Shown here: one piece after another, positions 36,873 to 48,762 of the stretch
Numbering within the stretch: the stretch's first letter is position 1
Layout of the letters: every line of letters begins with the position of its first letter
Source: Sphingomonas piscis
GTDB taxonomy: Bacteria; Pseudomonadota; Alphaproteobacteria; Sphingomonadales; Sphingomonadaceae
Assembly (NCBI RefSeq): GCF_011300455.1
Contig: NZ_CP049869.1
Location: 620,001 to 684,000 of the forward strand
DNA length: 64,000 bases
Reading direction: 5' to 3'
Position numbers and translations under genes: made by a program
The notes under the pieces: model-generated
The model's database searches: none
Seen by the model: only the letters and a program-made list of their open reading frames with translations
What the model was told of the DNA's origin: nothing

Positions 36873-37945
36873 TTAGTCGCGGTCCAAGGCGACCTCGTCG
36901 CACTCCACCTCGATCATCCGTTGAGCCGCGGCCAGATGCTCGTCCTGCTGGCTTGCGGGCTGCGGACGCGCGGCTGGAGCCTCCGACGGGCCGTCACCTG
37001 TGGCATGGGCAAGGAACAAGCGCATCACATGAGCAACCCCGTCCTCGACCACGTTGCGGAGGTCTGCCGCGTAATAGGCGCCGCGGTTGAACGATCCGGT
37101 GATGACTTCATATGACGGGAAGTAATGCACATTGTCGAACCGGAGGCGCATCGTTTCCGCGGCTACACGCAGGACCGACTTGGAGTAAGTCGTCGCGGAC
37201 AAGACATGTGCGCCGGGCTGGGCCGTTGCCACCAGCGGAACCGGGGAAACGGTGAAAATGATCTGCGCCTGCGGATTCACCTCCTTCAGCGAATTCCTGA
37301 ACTCCGTGAGGTCGGCAATTACGTCTTCAACCGGCTGATTGTAGAATTCGTAGCGCCGGGGATCGAACTTCCCTCCCTCTACGCCCGGGCAAATCGGGAA
37401 GACGGCCCCGTCGCTCCGGGTGCGCCAGCACTCCGTCAGGCCCAGTGTGAAGACGAACACATCCAGCTTCTCGAACATCTCACGAACGGCGGCGAGATGC
37501 TGCTTCCGATCCGCCTTCAACTCGGCGAGCGAGATATAGCCACCTGGCTGCGTTGTGGGGCGAAAAGGATCGAGAAAATGATCGGGAGCTTCCTTCCAGG
37601 CATCTTCAGCCGGAAGAAACTGGCCATAGGCACGCTTGAACAGCTGCAACAATTGGCGCGCCGTATAGATGTTGCCGTAGCGGCACGAGAAAAGACCGTA
37701 GTTATGCTTGGCGCGAATTTGTTCGGGCACGATGGGGTGACCCGCCTCGGCAACATAGTAATTGTAGCCGGAGTTCTTGAGGTAACGCGCAATATGCTGA
37801 GCAAAGCAGCTGCCGGCGGTTGCAACCTTGGTGTCAACGCCAATCCGAACATTGAACTCGCCGACCGGGTCCACGTCAGCAGGAGCAGGTTCCGCAACGG
37901 ATTTGCGCCAGAATGCCTTTGCTGGGAGCGACTTATATGGATGTT

Positions 37946-37949
<4 letters not shown>
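36873..37949 (-). CDS. GSCFA-domain protein
   Basis: A 358-residue GSCFA family protein; the motif reads 'VATAGSCFAQHIARYLKNSG' near residue 46. Also shared with the 3186 gene are 'DVFVFTLGLTECWR' and 'QIIFTVSPVPLVAT', followed by 'TYSKSVLRVAAETM'. It lacks the TPR tail. The SGNH-like fold implies ester chemistry on a polymer substituent, but the substrate is unknown. It overlaps the SGNH-like gene upstream by 4 bases and is part of the kdsA-led run. Confidence 0.82.
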
Positions 37950-39627
<1,678 letters not shown>

Positions 39628-39814
39628 TTACCTTCGGCCCTCCCTCGGCAGATCAGTTGGGCATCCGCCGAATGTCACCATGTGGAGAAGCCCATTCGGA
39701 CCGGCAAGGCTTCCTGCCTTCAGCTCCTCGGCGGCGCATATATCACTCCAGCGGCAAGCGGCAATTCAGTTGACGACGAACCGTGGACGATCATCGTTCA
39801 AGCTGGCGAACCCC

Positions 39815-40966
39815 TCAATCTGTTCGCCCATCAGACCTTTGGCATTCCGTCCTGAATACCGCCTGATCTGCCACGCGCCCCTCGCCTCCTTCGAATGCAT
39901 CGAACAAGGCCGCAAACCGCCGATAAACATCCAAGGGTTCAAGCGGCATCCCTTGCTGCTCGATCCAGATCCTTTGCGCCGCCAGGATGGCTTCGCGATT
40001 AAGCAGCGCCGCCTCGGCGAAACCGATCATGTCTTCAGCGGAGGAGACCTTGGCCAGGCCCGCATAGTGCCCAAGATCAACCTGGCCATCCGGATCCTGC
40101 CACACGGCCGTTGGAAGATCGGCGAGCAGCATGTCGATAATCACGGATGACGGCGGCGAGATGCCGAAGGCGAAGTCGCCCAGCCCGAGCCTGTAGAGGG
40201 GAGCTTCTTCGAGTTCGACAAAGGGCGGCACACCATGATCGCCCCTTGTTGAAAACCGGCCTCCGGGGTGAGGACGAAGGCGGGTTGCTATTCCCTTCTT
40301 GTGAAGACCTCCGGCGGCCTTCCTGAACGCTGTGAGGAATTCCTGCCGAAGCTTGCTTGAGCCGTCGAACCTGACCGAGTGCAGATTTTCGAAGACCATC
40401 CCTGCCTTGTTTGACTCGATGGCCAATCGTTTGCCGACCTGAAGCACCGATGTCGGTCCGGTGACGACTACTTTGGGTGCCTGGGACGGCGCAAGCGATG
40501 TCAGTTGCTCCAGATCGAACCAGGTGCACAAGATGTCCGCCGCGAACGATGCCGTACTTCCAAACTTTTGAGTGTGGCTCACGCCATGTCGAAGGCCGAC
40601 ACACTCGAACCCGTGCTGAACCGTCACTCTGAGATAATCCGCCCCGGCGTATCGAAAGATGTTGTGGGCGGTCTCATGCTCAGGCGTATTGGACTCACTT
40701 GCCGAGAAGAGAAGTCCACCGCCCTCCGAAAGGTGCCGATAAGCGTCGAGATCGTCGCCGAACCTGATCAAGGTCGCGCCTGTCTCTTGGCTGATCGCCT
40801 GCAATTCGTGGACCCAAATCCCCGACGTGTCCCGCGCGCCGAACCGATCGGACACAAGCAAGTTTGTATCGAAGCCATAGTCCCTGGCCGCCATGAAGAT
40901 CAGCGGGCGGAGCACCTGCACATCCTGGAGCAGGTGGATGATGAAGACAGCCTTACGCTTACCCAT
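39815..40966 (-). CDS. GT-B fold transferase of unknown specificity (paralogue of 13809-15002)
   Basis: A 383-residue relative of the 13809 gene: 'AVFIIHLLQDVQVLRPLIFM', 'YLRVTVQHGFECVGLRHGVS', 'ATRLRPHPGGRFSTRGD' and 'FAFGISPPSSVIIDMLLADL' occupy the same positions. It overlaps the upstream glycosyltransferase by 8 bases. The 196-base gap before kdsA shows nothing I can name. As above, it may transfer a sugar or phosphopolyol. Confidence 0.7.
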   Translation of the reverse strand: MGKRKAVFIIHLLQDVQVLRPLIFMAARDYGFDTNLLVSDRFGARDTSGIWVHELQAISQETGATLIRFGDDLDAYRHLSEGGGLLFSASESNTPEHETAHNIFRYAGADYLRVTVQHGFECVGLRHGVSHTQKFGSTASFAADILCTWFDLEQLTSLAPSQAPKVVVTGPTSVLQVGKRLAIESNKAGMVFENLHSVRFDGSSKLRQEFLTAFRKAAGGLHKKGIATRLRPHPGGRFSTRGDHGVPPFVELEEAPLYRLGLGDFAFGISPPSSVIIDMLLADLPTAVWQDPDGQVDLGHYAGLAKVSSAEDMIGFAEAALLNREAILAAQRIWIEQQGMPLEPLDVYRRFAALFDAFEGGEGRVADQAVFRTECQRSDGRTD

Positions 40967-42398
40967 CCTGTCCAGCCTCCGTCAGGGAAACGGGAATTCG
41001 GGCAGTTTCGGAAAGGATGATCCTGACCGGCCCAAGCATCTCGGCCAGCCGTGTCGCAATTTGACGCATTGTATGGCCGTATGTTGCCATCTCGAAGGCG
41101 ACCGATGGCGCCCCGCGATCATTTTTAGGAAAGCCTGCGGGACGGTCGTCAGCGCGTCGGCGCCAGAACCGCCGGAATCCTCTCCTTCTTTCCGAGCCCA
41201 GGAACGCTTCACCCAGTGGGACCCTGCGGAAATCGACGTCGAAGTCCAGTTCCGCCGAGCAATAAGGACTCGCGACCGACAGACCCCCTATCCCAGCAGT
41301 GAAATTGTGGACCTCCGCCCGCGTCGCCATCCCATGAACCACGCAGATCCGTGGCTGCTCTTTCTTCAACTGGGGCGGCTCCAGGGTCGCCAGAAAGGAA
41401 GAAAGACGAACCGCTTCAGTGTCTTCGCTGCCAAGCTCCTCCAGGTGACGACAATATTCATCCTTCCGGGTGACGGACAGCCGAAGGGTTCCGGCCCTAA
41501 GGTCCGCAAGGTATACGGCGGGGTCGCGGTAGATCAGCGGGTCCAGCGCCTCGTACAGGGGATGACCGACCGAAAGAATCTGACATCCGAATGCCAGGCT
41601 CGTGAAGGCCCGGTTCAGCGATTTCGCCCGGCTGAAGAGAGCCGGCGAGACCGGCAGGAATGCCAGGTCGGCTCGTTGGAGCACCTCCTGCTCTGCGGTC
41701 TCGCTCCACTCAAGCAAGGTGAGGTCGATCGGCAGCCCCGCAAGCATGTCTAACCCGTCCGCGTCCAGCGCACGGCGGTTGGTCAATACCGAGAGTTCAA
41801 CCTTCACTGCCTGGCTGAGTTCGAGCACGGCAGAGGAATGAGCCGACAGATCGGCTAGCCCGATCTCGAAATGAGGGTTGTCCCCGACGCCGAACCAGCA
41901 GGCTCGGATCGCACCAGTTCGGCTTGCTTCCTCCGCCTTGCGATCGGCCAGCGACAGGATCTCCCAAACGGACTGGCTAGGTGCTGGATCGTTCACCACG
42001 TGGACTGGAAGGTCGGGACTATATTGCCGGGTGACCTCCGCCAACGGGGGCGTTGAGCATAGTGCAAAGTGACAATCCTGAAGGATCGCCCTCAACCAGT
42101 CACGGTAACGAAGCAGCCGGCTGTCCGCATGTTGACTGAAATAGTCGTCGAACAGGTCGACGCCGACCAGTTTGCCGCGGCCTGAGGCAGCTGCCGCGGC
42201 AAGAAGCGATCGTGCATCGTGGCATTTGCTGATCACGAGTGCGTCGAAATCCGCGATCAAGGGATTGAAATCGTTGATCGGTTGCAACTGCAAGAAGATG
42301 CCGTGAGCTTGCAGACCGGCGGCGAGACGCCCGTATCGAACCCGGGCACCGGCGGACGATTGATAGTTACGCGAAGGTACAAGAACGATCAGCTTCAT
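40959..42398 (-). CDS. GT4-like glycosyltransferase
   Basis: A 479-residue GT-B protein. It opens 'MKLIVLVPSRNYQSSAGARV', has 'GKLVGVDLFDDYFSQHAD' and the donor-side segment 'RAFTSLAFGCQILSVGHPLY'. The pattern is a relative of the 369- and 821-residue transferases of this locus but with an extra C-terminal region of ~130 residues that looks divergent and Arg-rich. Its ATG overlaps the stop of the upstream 755-residue gene by 4 bases. Confidence 0.7.
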   Translation of the reverse strand: MKLIVLVPSRNYQSSAGARVRYGRLAAGLQAHGIFLQLQPINDFNPLIADFDALVISKCHDARSLLAAAAASGRGKLVGVDLFDDYFSQHADSRLLRYRDWLRAILQDCHFALCSTPPLAEVTRQYSPDLPVHVVNDPAPSQSVWEILSLADRKAEEASRTGAIRACWFGVGDNPHFEIGLADLSAHSSAVLELSQAVKVELSVLTNRRALDADGLDMLAGLPIDLTLLEWSETAEQEVLQRADLAFLPVSPALFSRAKSLNRAFTSLAFGCQILSVGHPLYEALDPLIYRDPAVYLADLRAGTLRLSVTRKDEYCRHLEELGSEDTEAVRLSSFLATLEPPQLKKEQPRICVVHGMATRAEVHNFTAGIGGLSVASPYCSAELDFDVDFRRVPLGEAFLGSERRRGFRRFWRRRADDRPAGFPKNDRGAPSVAFEMATYGHTMRQIATRLAEMLGPVRIILSETARIPVSLTEAGQDG

Positions 42399-44662
42399 CC
42401 GATCAGCCGCTCAACCTTCGTGGCCGTATCCGCAAACCGCGGGACGACCAGCTCCAAAGTCGGGGCGTCGGAAGCGTTCACGACGGTCGCGCTTACCCTG
42501 GCACTGAAAAGATGAACGCATGACACGCTCGTACCGGCGCTCCCTTCCAGCCAGGATTTTGCGACGTTCGAGCGAGCCATCCAAAGGTGGGGAGATGGCG
42601 CGGCTACCGAAAAGATCTCGCCCCATAGTTCATCGGCCGCGTCCGATCCGAGGAGACCGCCGGCGTGAATAACCTTGGCATTCAAAGATCCACCGCGGCG
42701 TTCTGCAGAGACCATGGCACATGATGCGCTCGCAACTTCGGGATGCTGCAGCATCGCCGCCAGCTCTCCGGCGAGGAGGTTGGAATGCAAAATTACATTT
42801 GCCCTCACAATGGCGGTGAGGGGCGTGTCGGTTGCCCGAATCGCATTGCGCGGCGACGCCTGCCTCTGCACCTTGCCGGGGAATAGCTTCGCGGCGGAGC
42901 GAGCCTTTGACGCGGTCGCACCTGTCAGAACCAGGACATCCTGCTCCGCGAATGCTTGTAGTGCGATACTTCGAACCTGCTGCTTGAAGACGTCATCCGG
43001 CGTGTCTTGAGCGTCGACCAACCAGGTGATTGGCGCTCGGACGGTATTGCGAGCCGCCAAACCACTTACCGGTACCATTCGCTGCTCATCGGACGGCGGC
43101 CGCCGCCGGCGCCTGCGGATTGCCACTGGCGTTACCCCGTCTAGCGGACGGCCGCCACTCACGAGTGGCAGCTGTCGCAACAAACCGATGTCCAGACTGC
43201 TGATGACCTTTAGGATCTTTTCGGATGCCGAAATCAACAGAGCGGGAAGGCTTGGGTCCTTGTCAGAGACGAGCAGCGGTGCTGGCGTGAGTTCCGCTGC
43301 GCTCCCCCCTGTTTCCGCTTGAGCCCGCATCTGAACAAGCCCGCTTATCGTCGGCAGCTGATCCGGCTTCAGAATGAGCCTTTGCGGGCCAGTGCCATCC
43401 TCAAGGGCTGACGGGGGTCTAGCCATCGCTAGCCCATTGGCCAAACCGGATCGAACCACTTGAAACCGGAAGATCTGCAACAGCCATTGGCGCAGATCGA
43501 TGCGGTCGAGGATGCTGTTCGCGGGCTCGCTCCAGTCCACGGCAACATTCTCGACCGGAGCACCATGCAGATGGAGCTGCTTCAGGGCCGCAGTGAGTTG
43601 CTGACCCAACGAGGCTACGCTGGAGGCGTCGGCCGTCCTTCCTGAAGCCGCCCACAGAGCTTCGGCATAATGGTCGCCGTTGCGGTAGAGCGAGGGAAAC
43701 GGAATCACTTCCGCGTGCTCAACCACTCCCTCGGCCGATGTCAGTACCACCAAGACCGGGAAGTAAGGATTGCGTAGCTGGAACTCCGCGACCTGGAGTG
43801 ACGATCTGACAAGCCCTTCGCCGACCTGGACCGGTGCTGTCCCGGCGCCCGGCACCAACTGAAACCCACGAAACACCAGCGGCCGCGACCCAATTGCCCA
43901 GCGGGTGCGCAACCGGACATGGCGGGCGAACCAGCCGTCCACGATCTTGCTCTGGATAGGCGGGCTGGGATCGTCTCCCAGCATTGATTTTGGATGAGCA
44001 TCGCCGGAAATCCAGCGAAGCTCATCAACGGCGTTCGACAGGAGCGTTTTTTCCGAGGCCGAGGCGTAACCTACCGGCACGTCACCGACGAAGAAGAGGT
44101 TCTTGTCGCTTCCGTCCAGTTCCGACCCTCTAACCCACAGAATGTCCCCGGGATCGCTCTTAGGCATTGAGAAGCAAGGCGTTGCGGGACCAAAAAGGTC
44201 TGGATCTCCCACCGGCGTACGCGTTGCGCTGCGCTCACCGAAGCCGTGGCGACCTTCAGCCATGCCGAACTCGACAAAGTGCACGAGGGGGTTGATGCCG
44301 ACGGCAGCGACATCCTCATATGCCTTCAGGTAGGCTGACGTCGTGAACATGGGGCCGGGGTCGCGGCCTTCTCTCCACCCGGTCGCCATAAAGTGATCCA
44401 GGGGATGGATCCCCGAGGTTCGAACGTCCTCATACTTCTCAAGGTACCAATGCTCGTCGAAGAACAAGGATTCTGCGACGACATGCTTGGCCTCGGCTCG
44501 ATCTTCGACCGTAGCAGAGCGGTTCTTGCGGGAGATCAGACGATTAACTCGCGCCTGAATAGCAAGAAGCTTGTCGGTTAACTTGCCCGACTTCAACTCT
44601 CTAGGCATCTCGCGACCAACCGGGCGACCGCCGCTGACGGAGCTGACGGCGTCGACTTCCAT
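42395..44662 (-). CDS. Large WY-repeat protein, paralogue of 15002-17122
   Basis: A 755-residue protein with two tandem copies of the repeat that occurs once in the other: 'FDEHWYLEKYEDVRTSGIHP' and 'FTTSAYLKAYEDVAAVGINP', each followed by 'H-F-x-G-x-x-E-G-R'. The shared middle domain includes 'AEVIPFPSLYRNGDHYAEAL'. The C-terminal part resembles a worn GT-A fold ('LLAGELAAMLQHPEVASASC'). It heads a run of three overlapping genes (with 40959 and 39815). Probably a scaffold or atypical transferase. Confidence 0.6.
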   Translation of the reverse strand: MEVDAVSSVSGGRPVGREMPRELKSGKLTDKLLAIQARVNRLISRKNRSATVEDRAEAKHVVAESLFFDEHWYLEKYEDVRTSGIHPLDHFMATGWREGRDPGPMFTTSAYLKAYEDVAAVGINPLVHFVEFGMAEGRHGFGERSATRTPVGDPDLFGPATPCFSMPKSDPGDILWVRGSELDGSDKNLFFVGDVPVGYASASEKTLLSNAVDELRWISGDAHPKSMLGDDPSPPIQSKIVDGWFARHVRLRTRWAIGSRPLVFRGFQLVPGAGTAPVQVGEGLVRSSLQVAEFQLRNPYFPVLVVLTSAEGVVEHAEVIPFPSLYRNGDHYAEALWAASGRTADASSVASLGQQLTAALKQLHLHGAPVENVAVDWSEPANSILDRIDLRQWLLQIFRFQVVRSGLANGLAMARPPSALEDGTGPQRLILKPDQLPTISGLVQMRAQAETGGSAAELTPAPLLVSDKDPSLPALLISASEKILKVISSLDIGLLRQLPLVSGGRPLDGVTPVAIRRRRRRPPSDEQRMVPVSGLAARNTVRAPITWLVDAQDTPDDVFKQQVRSIALQAFAEQDVLVLTGATASKARSAAKLFPGKVQRQASPRNAIRATDTPLTAIVRANVILHSNLLAGELAAMLQHPEVASASCAMVSAERRGGSLNAKVIHAGGLLGSDAADELWGEIFSVAAPSPHLWMARSNVAKSWLEGSAGTSVSCVHLFSARVSATVVNASDAPTLELVVPRFADTATKVERLIG

Positions 44663-44857
44663 GGCAGTGACGGTACAGCTCAGGCATTAGTGTGCGTGTC
44701 CCCGGCGGCGTGCCCACGTTCACTCCCCGGCAAGATGGAGCGGACTAACGGCTTGGAGCAAAGCGCCAACACAAATCCTAAGTTGGCAATCCGGCGGCAA
44801 AGGTGCATTTCTGGGGCGCCATAGCGGTTCGAGTGACCGAGTAGAACAGGGATAGGC

Positions 44858-45580
44858 ATGAGTCTGAAGGTTTTTGTTGGGTATGACAGTCGGGAAGACA
44901 TCGCCTGGCAGGTATGCCGTCACTCGATTGAACGGCACTCCGACGGAAACGTCATTGTCATTCCCGTGCGCCAGCCTGCCCTTCGTGAGCTCGGCCTCTA
45001 CACGCGGACTTACGACGTCGGTTCATCGACCGAATTCTCCCTCACTCGCTTTTTGACGCCGTTCCTGTCGGCGCAAGACGGCTGGGTGGTATTTTGCGAC
45101 TGTGACTTCTTGTTCACGACCGACGTTCGTGAGGTGCTGAACGGGCTCGACGATTCAAAGGCGCTTTACTGCGTCCAGCATGATTACTCGCCCGCGCACG
45201 ACGTCAAGATGGATGGCAAGAAGCAGACCAGCTACCCACGGAAGAACTGGTCGTCGTTCATGGTGCTGAATTGCAGCCATCCGGATGTGAAAGCCTTGAC
45301 TCCGGACGTTGTGAACTCGGCCAACCCGGCCTTCCTCCACCGGTTCGAGTGGATCAAGGATCAGAACGATATTGGAGCCCTGCCGCTCGATTGGAATTTT
45401 CTCGAGGGTGAATATCCGAAGCTTGAGCGGACACCCAGGGTCATTCACTATACCAACGGCGGGCCCTGGTTCGATCAGTGGCAGAACTGCGACTATGCCG
45501 ACTTATGGCTGCAGGAGCGCGCGCTTTACCTTGCAGCGCCGGAGGTCTCGTCCGAACCGGAAACGCGGCTAGCGTCCTGA
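44858..45580 (+). CDS. GT8-like glycosyltransferase
   Basis: A 240-residue single-domain GT-A protein. 'MSLKVFVGYDSREDIAWQVC' opens the fold; 'DGWVVFCDCDFLFTTDVREV' holds the DxD metal site (CDCD). 'LPLDWNFLEGEYPKLERTPR' and 'VIHYTNGGPWFDQW' match the family's late His/Gly region. An AGGGATAGG stretch just upstream supports the start. It is convergent with the DUF5672 gene, overlapping 12 bases. Confidence 0.8.
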   Translation: MSLKVFVGYDSREDIAWQVCRHSIERHSDGNVIVIPVRQPALRELGLYTRTYDVGSSTEFSLTRFLTPFLSAQDGWVVFCDCDFLFTTDVREVLNGLDDSKALYCVQHDYSPAHDVKMDGKKQTSYPRKNWSSFMVLNCSHPDVKALTPDVVNSANPAFLHRFEWIKDQNDIGALPLDWNFLEGEYPKLERTPRVIHYTNGGPWFDQWQNCDYADLWLQERALYLAAPEVSSEPETRLAS

Positions 45581-46330
45581 TTTGGTGATCGCCGCATCCA
45601 GGGCGATCCGCATTTGCCTTCCTAAAGCCGCCTTACTGCCTCCCATCTGCCTGACCAGCAATCGCCAGTCCGCAGCCGCGCTCGTCCGGTCGTCGAGCGA
45701 CCGGTAGAGAGACCAGAACTTCTCAGGTCCCAGGACGGGAATCAGGTTGAAGATCCCGTGGAAACCGAAGGAATTTCCAGCAGGCGTTCGCTCGTAAGCG
45801 AACTGTTGGGCTAGAACGGCGTCGGCGATACGCAACTTGCGCGCTTCGACCAGGTCGCGGTTCAGTCGGCAGATGGCGATGTCTTCCGGATGTCTGACCT
45901 CAAAGGCGGGGTCACGGCACAGCTCAAGCAGCCGCCTGCTTCGCAACGAGAAGCCGCCATTGCCGACCTCGTGCCCGTCGTCGAACTGGGGCCATGGCGC
46001 GCCGATATAATCGAATTCCAGGAAATCAGGCCGCCATTGCCGTGGATCGATGATGAAACCGTCCCACTGAACCACCAAGCAATGGGACGTCGCAATGTGA
46101 GGCGCGAGTTGCTTTAGCATGAAGTGAGAGTAGGCCTCGGCCGAGGGGAGCCGGTCGATCCTTCTGACTTCAATCCCTGGTTCGACCCCTGCGGGCGGGC
46201 GGTCGGTCAGGAGGAGAGCCGATCCGAAATCCGCCTGCTCCAGGCACAGCCGCAGCGCTTCGGCGGTCGCCGCGACGTTGACGGACGCGACCGCACATAG
46301 GGTGATATCGGGCAGTGAAAGCCTGGTCAT
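45569..46330 (-). CDS. DUF5672 family protein (glycosyltransferase-like)
   Basis: A 253-residue member of the DUF5672 family, GT-A-like proteins often encoded in surface-polysaccharide loci. 'HCLVVQWDGFIIDPRQWRPD', 'FDYIGAPWPQFDDG' and 'EVGNGGFSLRSRRLLELCRD' are its signature blocks; the Asp in 'QWDGF' may be the metal ligand. The ATG overlaps the stop of the GT2 gene (TGATG), so translation is coupled. Confidence 0.82.
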   Translation of the reverse strand: MTRLSLPDITLCAVASVNVAATAEALRLCLEQADFGSALLLTDRPPAGVEPGIEVRRIDRLPSAEAYSHFMLKQLAPHIATSHCLVVQWDGFIIDPRQWRPDFLEFDYIGAPWPQFDDGHEVGNGGFSLRSRRLLELCRDPAFEVRHPEDIAICRLNRDLVEARKLRIADAVLAQQFAYERTPAGNSFGFHGIFNLIPVLGPEKFWSLYRSLDDRTSAAADWRLLVRQMGGSKAALGRQMRIALDAAITKSGR

Positions 46331-47984
46331 CAGACCGCGATCAGGAATTGCTCAGTGAAGGGGCTGAGGTGTGGGTGATGGAATGGATCTCGGCGCTGGT
46401 CGGTTTTCCATTTGCGTTTGAGCGCCAACAGTTCCGAGGCGAAGCGAACCCTGTTCCTGCGTGCGCTATCCTTGCCGCGCGATTTGGATTCATGGTGGAT
46501 CAGGGATGCGCGCGGTTCGTAGACGCTCCCCCATCCCGCCGCGTTCAGCTTCAGGCAGAGGTCGACGTCGTTGAAAGCAACCGGGAAGAGGTCTTCGTCA
46601 AATCCTCCGACCTTCAAGAATTTACTCCGCTCGACGACCAGGCATGCCGCCGTCACCGCCGTAACCTCCTGAGGCAACAGATGGCGCGAAAAGTAACCTT
46701 CCTCACCCTCCGGAACCAGACGGTGGGCATGGCCGGCCCCGCCGCCAACACCGAGGACGACCCCTGCATGCTGAACACTTCGGTCTGGGTACAGCAATCT
46801 GGCACCGACGGCTCCGACGTCGGATTGGACGGCATGGGCAGCGAGGAGGGACAGCCAGTCCCCATCGATCATCTCGACGTCGTTGTTGAGGAAGCAGAGC
46901 AATTCCGTGCTGGCCTGCTCGACGGCGCGGTTGTTTAGAGACGAATAATTAAAGGGGCCGGGCATGCGCAGCACGGACGCGCCACCCCGCTCCAGCTCTT
47001 CCAGGTAGCGCAACGTCGATGGATCATCACTGCCGTTGTCGACGACGATCAGGCGGACATTCGGGTAATCGGTGGATCGCAAGCCCTCGACGCAAAGGCG
47101 CAATAGGTCGCAACCATTACGAGTGGGAATGATGACCGTCATCGTAGGGCCGGAAGAGGGTCTCGCCTTTTCCGTTCGAGGGAGCAGCGGCTGGGGCCTG
47201 TCGCGGCGGTGATGAAGGACTAAAGGGAGCCGCTGTGGTGTTCGTCCTGCGGCGAATTCCCGGCGGCCGGCAGACGCAAGGTTCAAGCTGGGACCGGCAA
47301 GTGATTTCGCGACGTCCGACCGAACGATGCAGGCGCCTGTGAGATAGTCGTGATGCTCTGCCAGGCGATCGTTCCAGCTTGGCTTGAAATGCGGCAATCG
47401 CCGTTCGGTCGCCGGCCCGATCAAGTCATCGTCAGCGTAGATAATGCTGGCCCTCTCCGCGTCCTCAGCGGCCGCCGCATAGAAACGAAAAGCGCCGCTC
47501 GAAAGCAAATCACCCGCTGCGACGAAGCAAACCCAAGGAGCATTGTCGCCGCTCAGAGCGGCGCGGGAAGGTCGTCGGAGCCCCTCAAGACGATCGGCGG
47601 CCGGGCTGGACCGGCCGCCTGGATGGAAGCAAGGCTTGCTTCGGTCGCGAAAGAATGGGGCTCGCCAGACGGCGCGTAGACGATCGGCTGGATCAGCTCA
47701 GGCGCGTCCTTGACTCGCGCTGCGCGCCGCGCTTGCGGCTCGTGCCGCTTGATCCAGAGTGGGTAGGCCCACCTCGAACGGCCGGCGAGTGCCGACAAGC
47801 GATGTCGCGAGCGCAGCTTAAGTCCGCGCGCGCGCCACGCCACACCCTGCAAAAATGAGAAGGGGGCAGCGACAAAGGCATCCAGATAGACCCGGGCAGC
47901 GAGCAGCCCCGCGGATTGCGCTGGCTCGACTGCTGAACTGTCGGCCCTCAGCCCGTCACTCAATTCCACGCTCTTGCAGTACAC
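46330..47984 (-). pseudogene. GT2 glycosyltransferase, interrupted by a -1 frameshift
   Basis: The complete GT2 protein is split. The C-terminal 390 residues hold the GT-A core: 'MTVIIPTRNGCDLLRLCVEG', 'RLIVVDNGSDDPSTLRYLEE', DxD in 'LLCFLNNDVEMIDGDWLS' and 'FDEDLFPVAFNDVDLCLKLN'. The N-terminal ~140 residues ('RWAYPLWIKRHEPQARRA', 'PPIVLRGSDD') read in another frame that stops at 47553. In-frame sequence upstream of the core ('SGDNAPWVCFVAAGDLL') continues the fold, so a base is missing near 47555-47570, for instance at CCC. The start is uncertain (47984 or a GTG at 47969 overlapping kdsB). Confidence 0.75.
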
Positions 47985-48762
47985 GTTCGATCAGTGGAAC
48001 GTCACTGGGGTTGTTCAACTCGATCGAATCCCAACTGAGTGGGTCCATCGGCACGACGGCGACCGGCAGGCCGAGATCGAGGAAGCGTAGCTGCTCGAGC
48101 CCTTCACGTTCCTCCAACTCGGACGGCGGCGCTTGAGCAAACGCGGCAAGCGCGCTCGGCCGATAAGCGTACATCCCAAGATGAAGGTGGATCGGGACCA
48201 GATCGGAAGCCGCAGCGCCGTCGGGCAGGTAAGGAATGATCCGCTTTGAAAAATAGAGTGCGCGCAAGTCGCGGGTGAATACAGCGGTTGTTCCACCGAC
48301 CCGTCCATGACGCGCATCTTCCGCCAAATGCTCGTACGTCGATCGGGCGCAGCGGACGACCGGCGTCGCCATCACCGCCGCTTTATCTTCTTCCAACCGA
48401 GCAACAAGTTGTTCGACGATCATGGGCGGCGACAAAGGGGCATCGCCCTGCAGATTGACGATGACGTCCGCGACATTGCCGAGTTTGGCGATCGCATCGG
48501 CGCAGCGCTCGGTCCCGTTGGCACATTCTGGCGCCGTCATGACGACCTGGGCACCAAACCGCCGTGCCTCGTCGGCGATCCGATCGTCGTCCGTGGCCAC
48601 CCAGACGCCAGCGCAGCCCGGGACGGACGCCGCGCATTCCCAGCTCCTCTGGATCAGCGTCTTCTTGACTCCGGACGCGCCGGTCAGAGCAACGAGCGGC
48701 TTTCCAGGGTAACGGGTCGACGCGAACCGCGCCGGGATGATGATCGCGAAACTTGCGCTCAT
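47956..48762 (-). CDS. kdsB: 3-deoxy-manno-octulosonate cytidylyltransferase
   Basis: Activates Kdo as CMP-Kdo, the donor for KpsC/WaaA-type transferases. The start 'FAIIIPARFASTRYPGKPLV' is the nucleotide-binding loop; 'VWVATDDDRIADEARRFGA', 'NGTERCADAI' and 'VIVNLQGDAPLSPPMIVEQL' are conserved blocks. The usual 'QGDEP' appears as 'QGDAP', a small difference that may matter for metal binding. The 268-residue length is normal. It overlaps kdsD by 4 bases (ATGA) and the GT2 gene by 29. Confidence 0.93.
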   Translation of the reverse strand: MSASFAIIIPARFASTRYPGKPLVALTGASGVKKTLIQRSWECAASVPGCAGVWVATDDDRIADEARRFGAQVVMTAPECANGTERCADAIAKLGNVADVIVNLQGDAPLSPPMIVEQLVARLEEDKAAVMATPVVRCARSTYEHLAEDARHGRVGGTTAVFTRDLRALYFSKRIIPYLPDGAAASDLVPIHLHLGMYAYRPSALAAFAQAPPSELEEREGLEQLRFLDLGLPVAVVPMDPLSWDSIELNNPSDVPLIERVLQERGIE

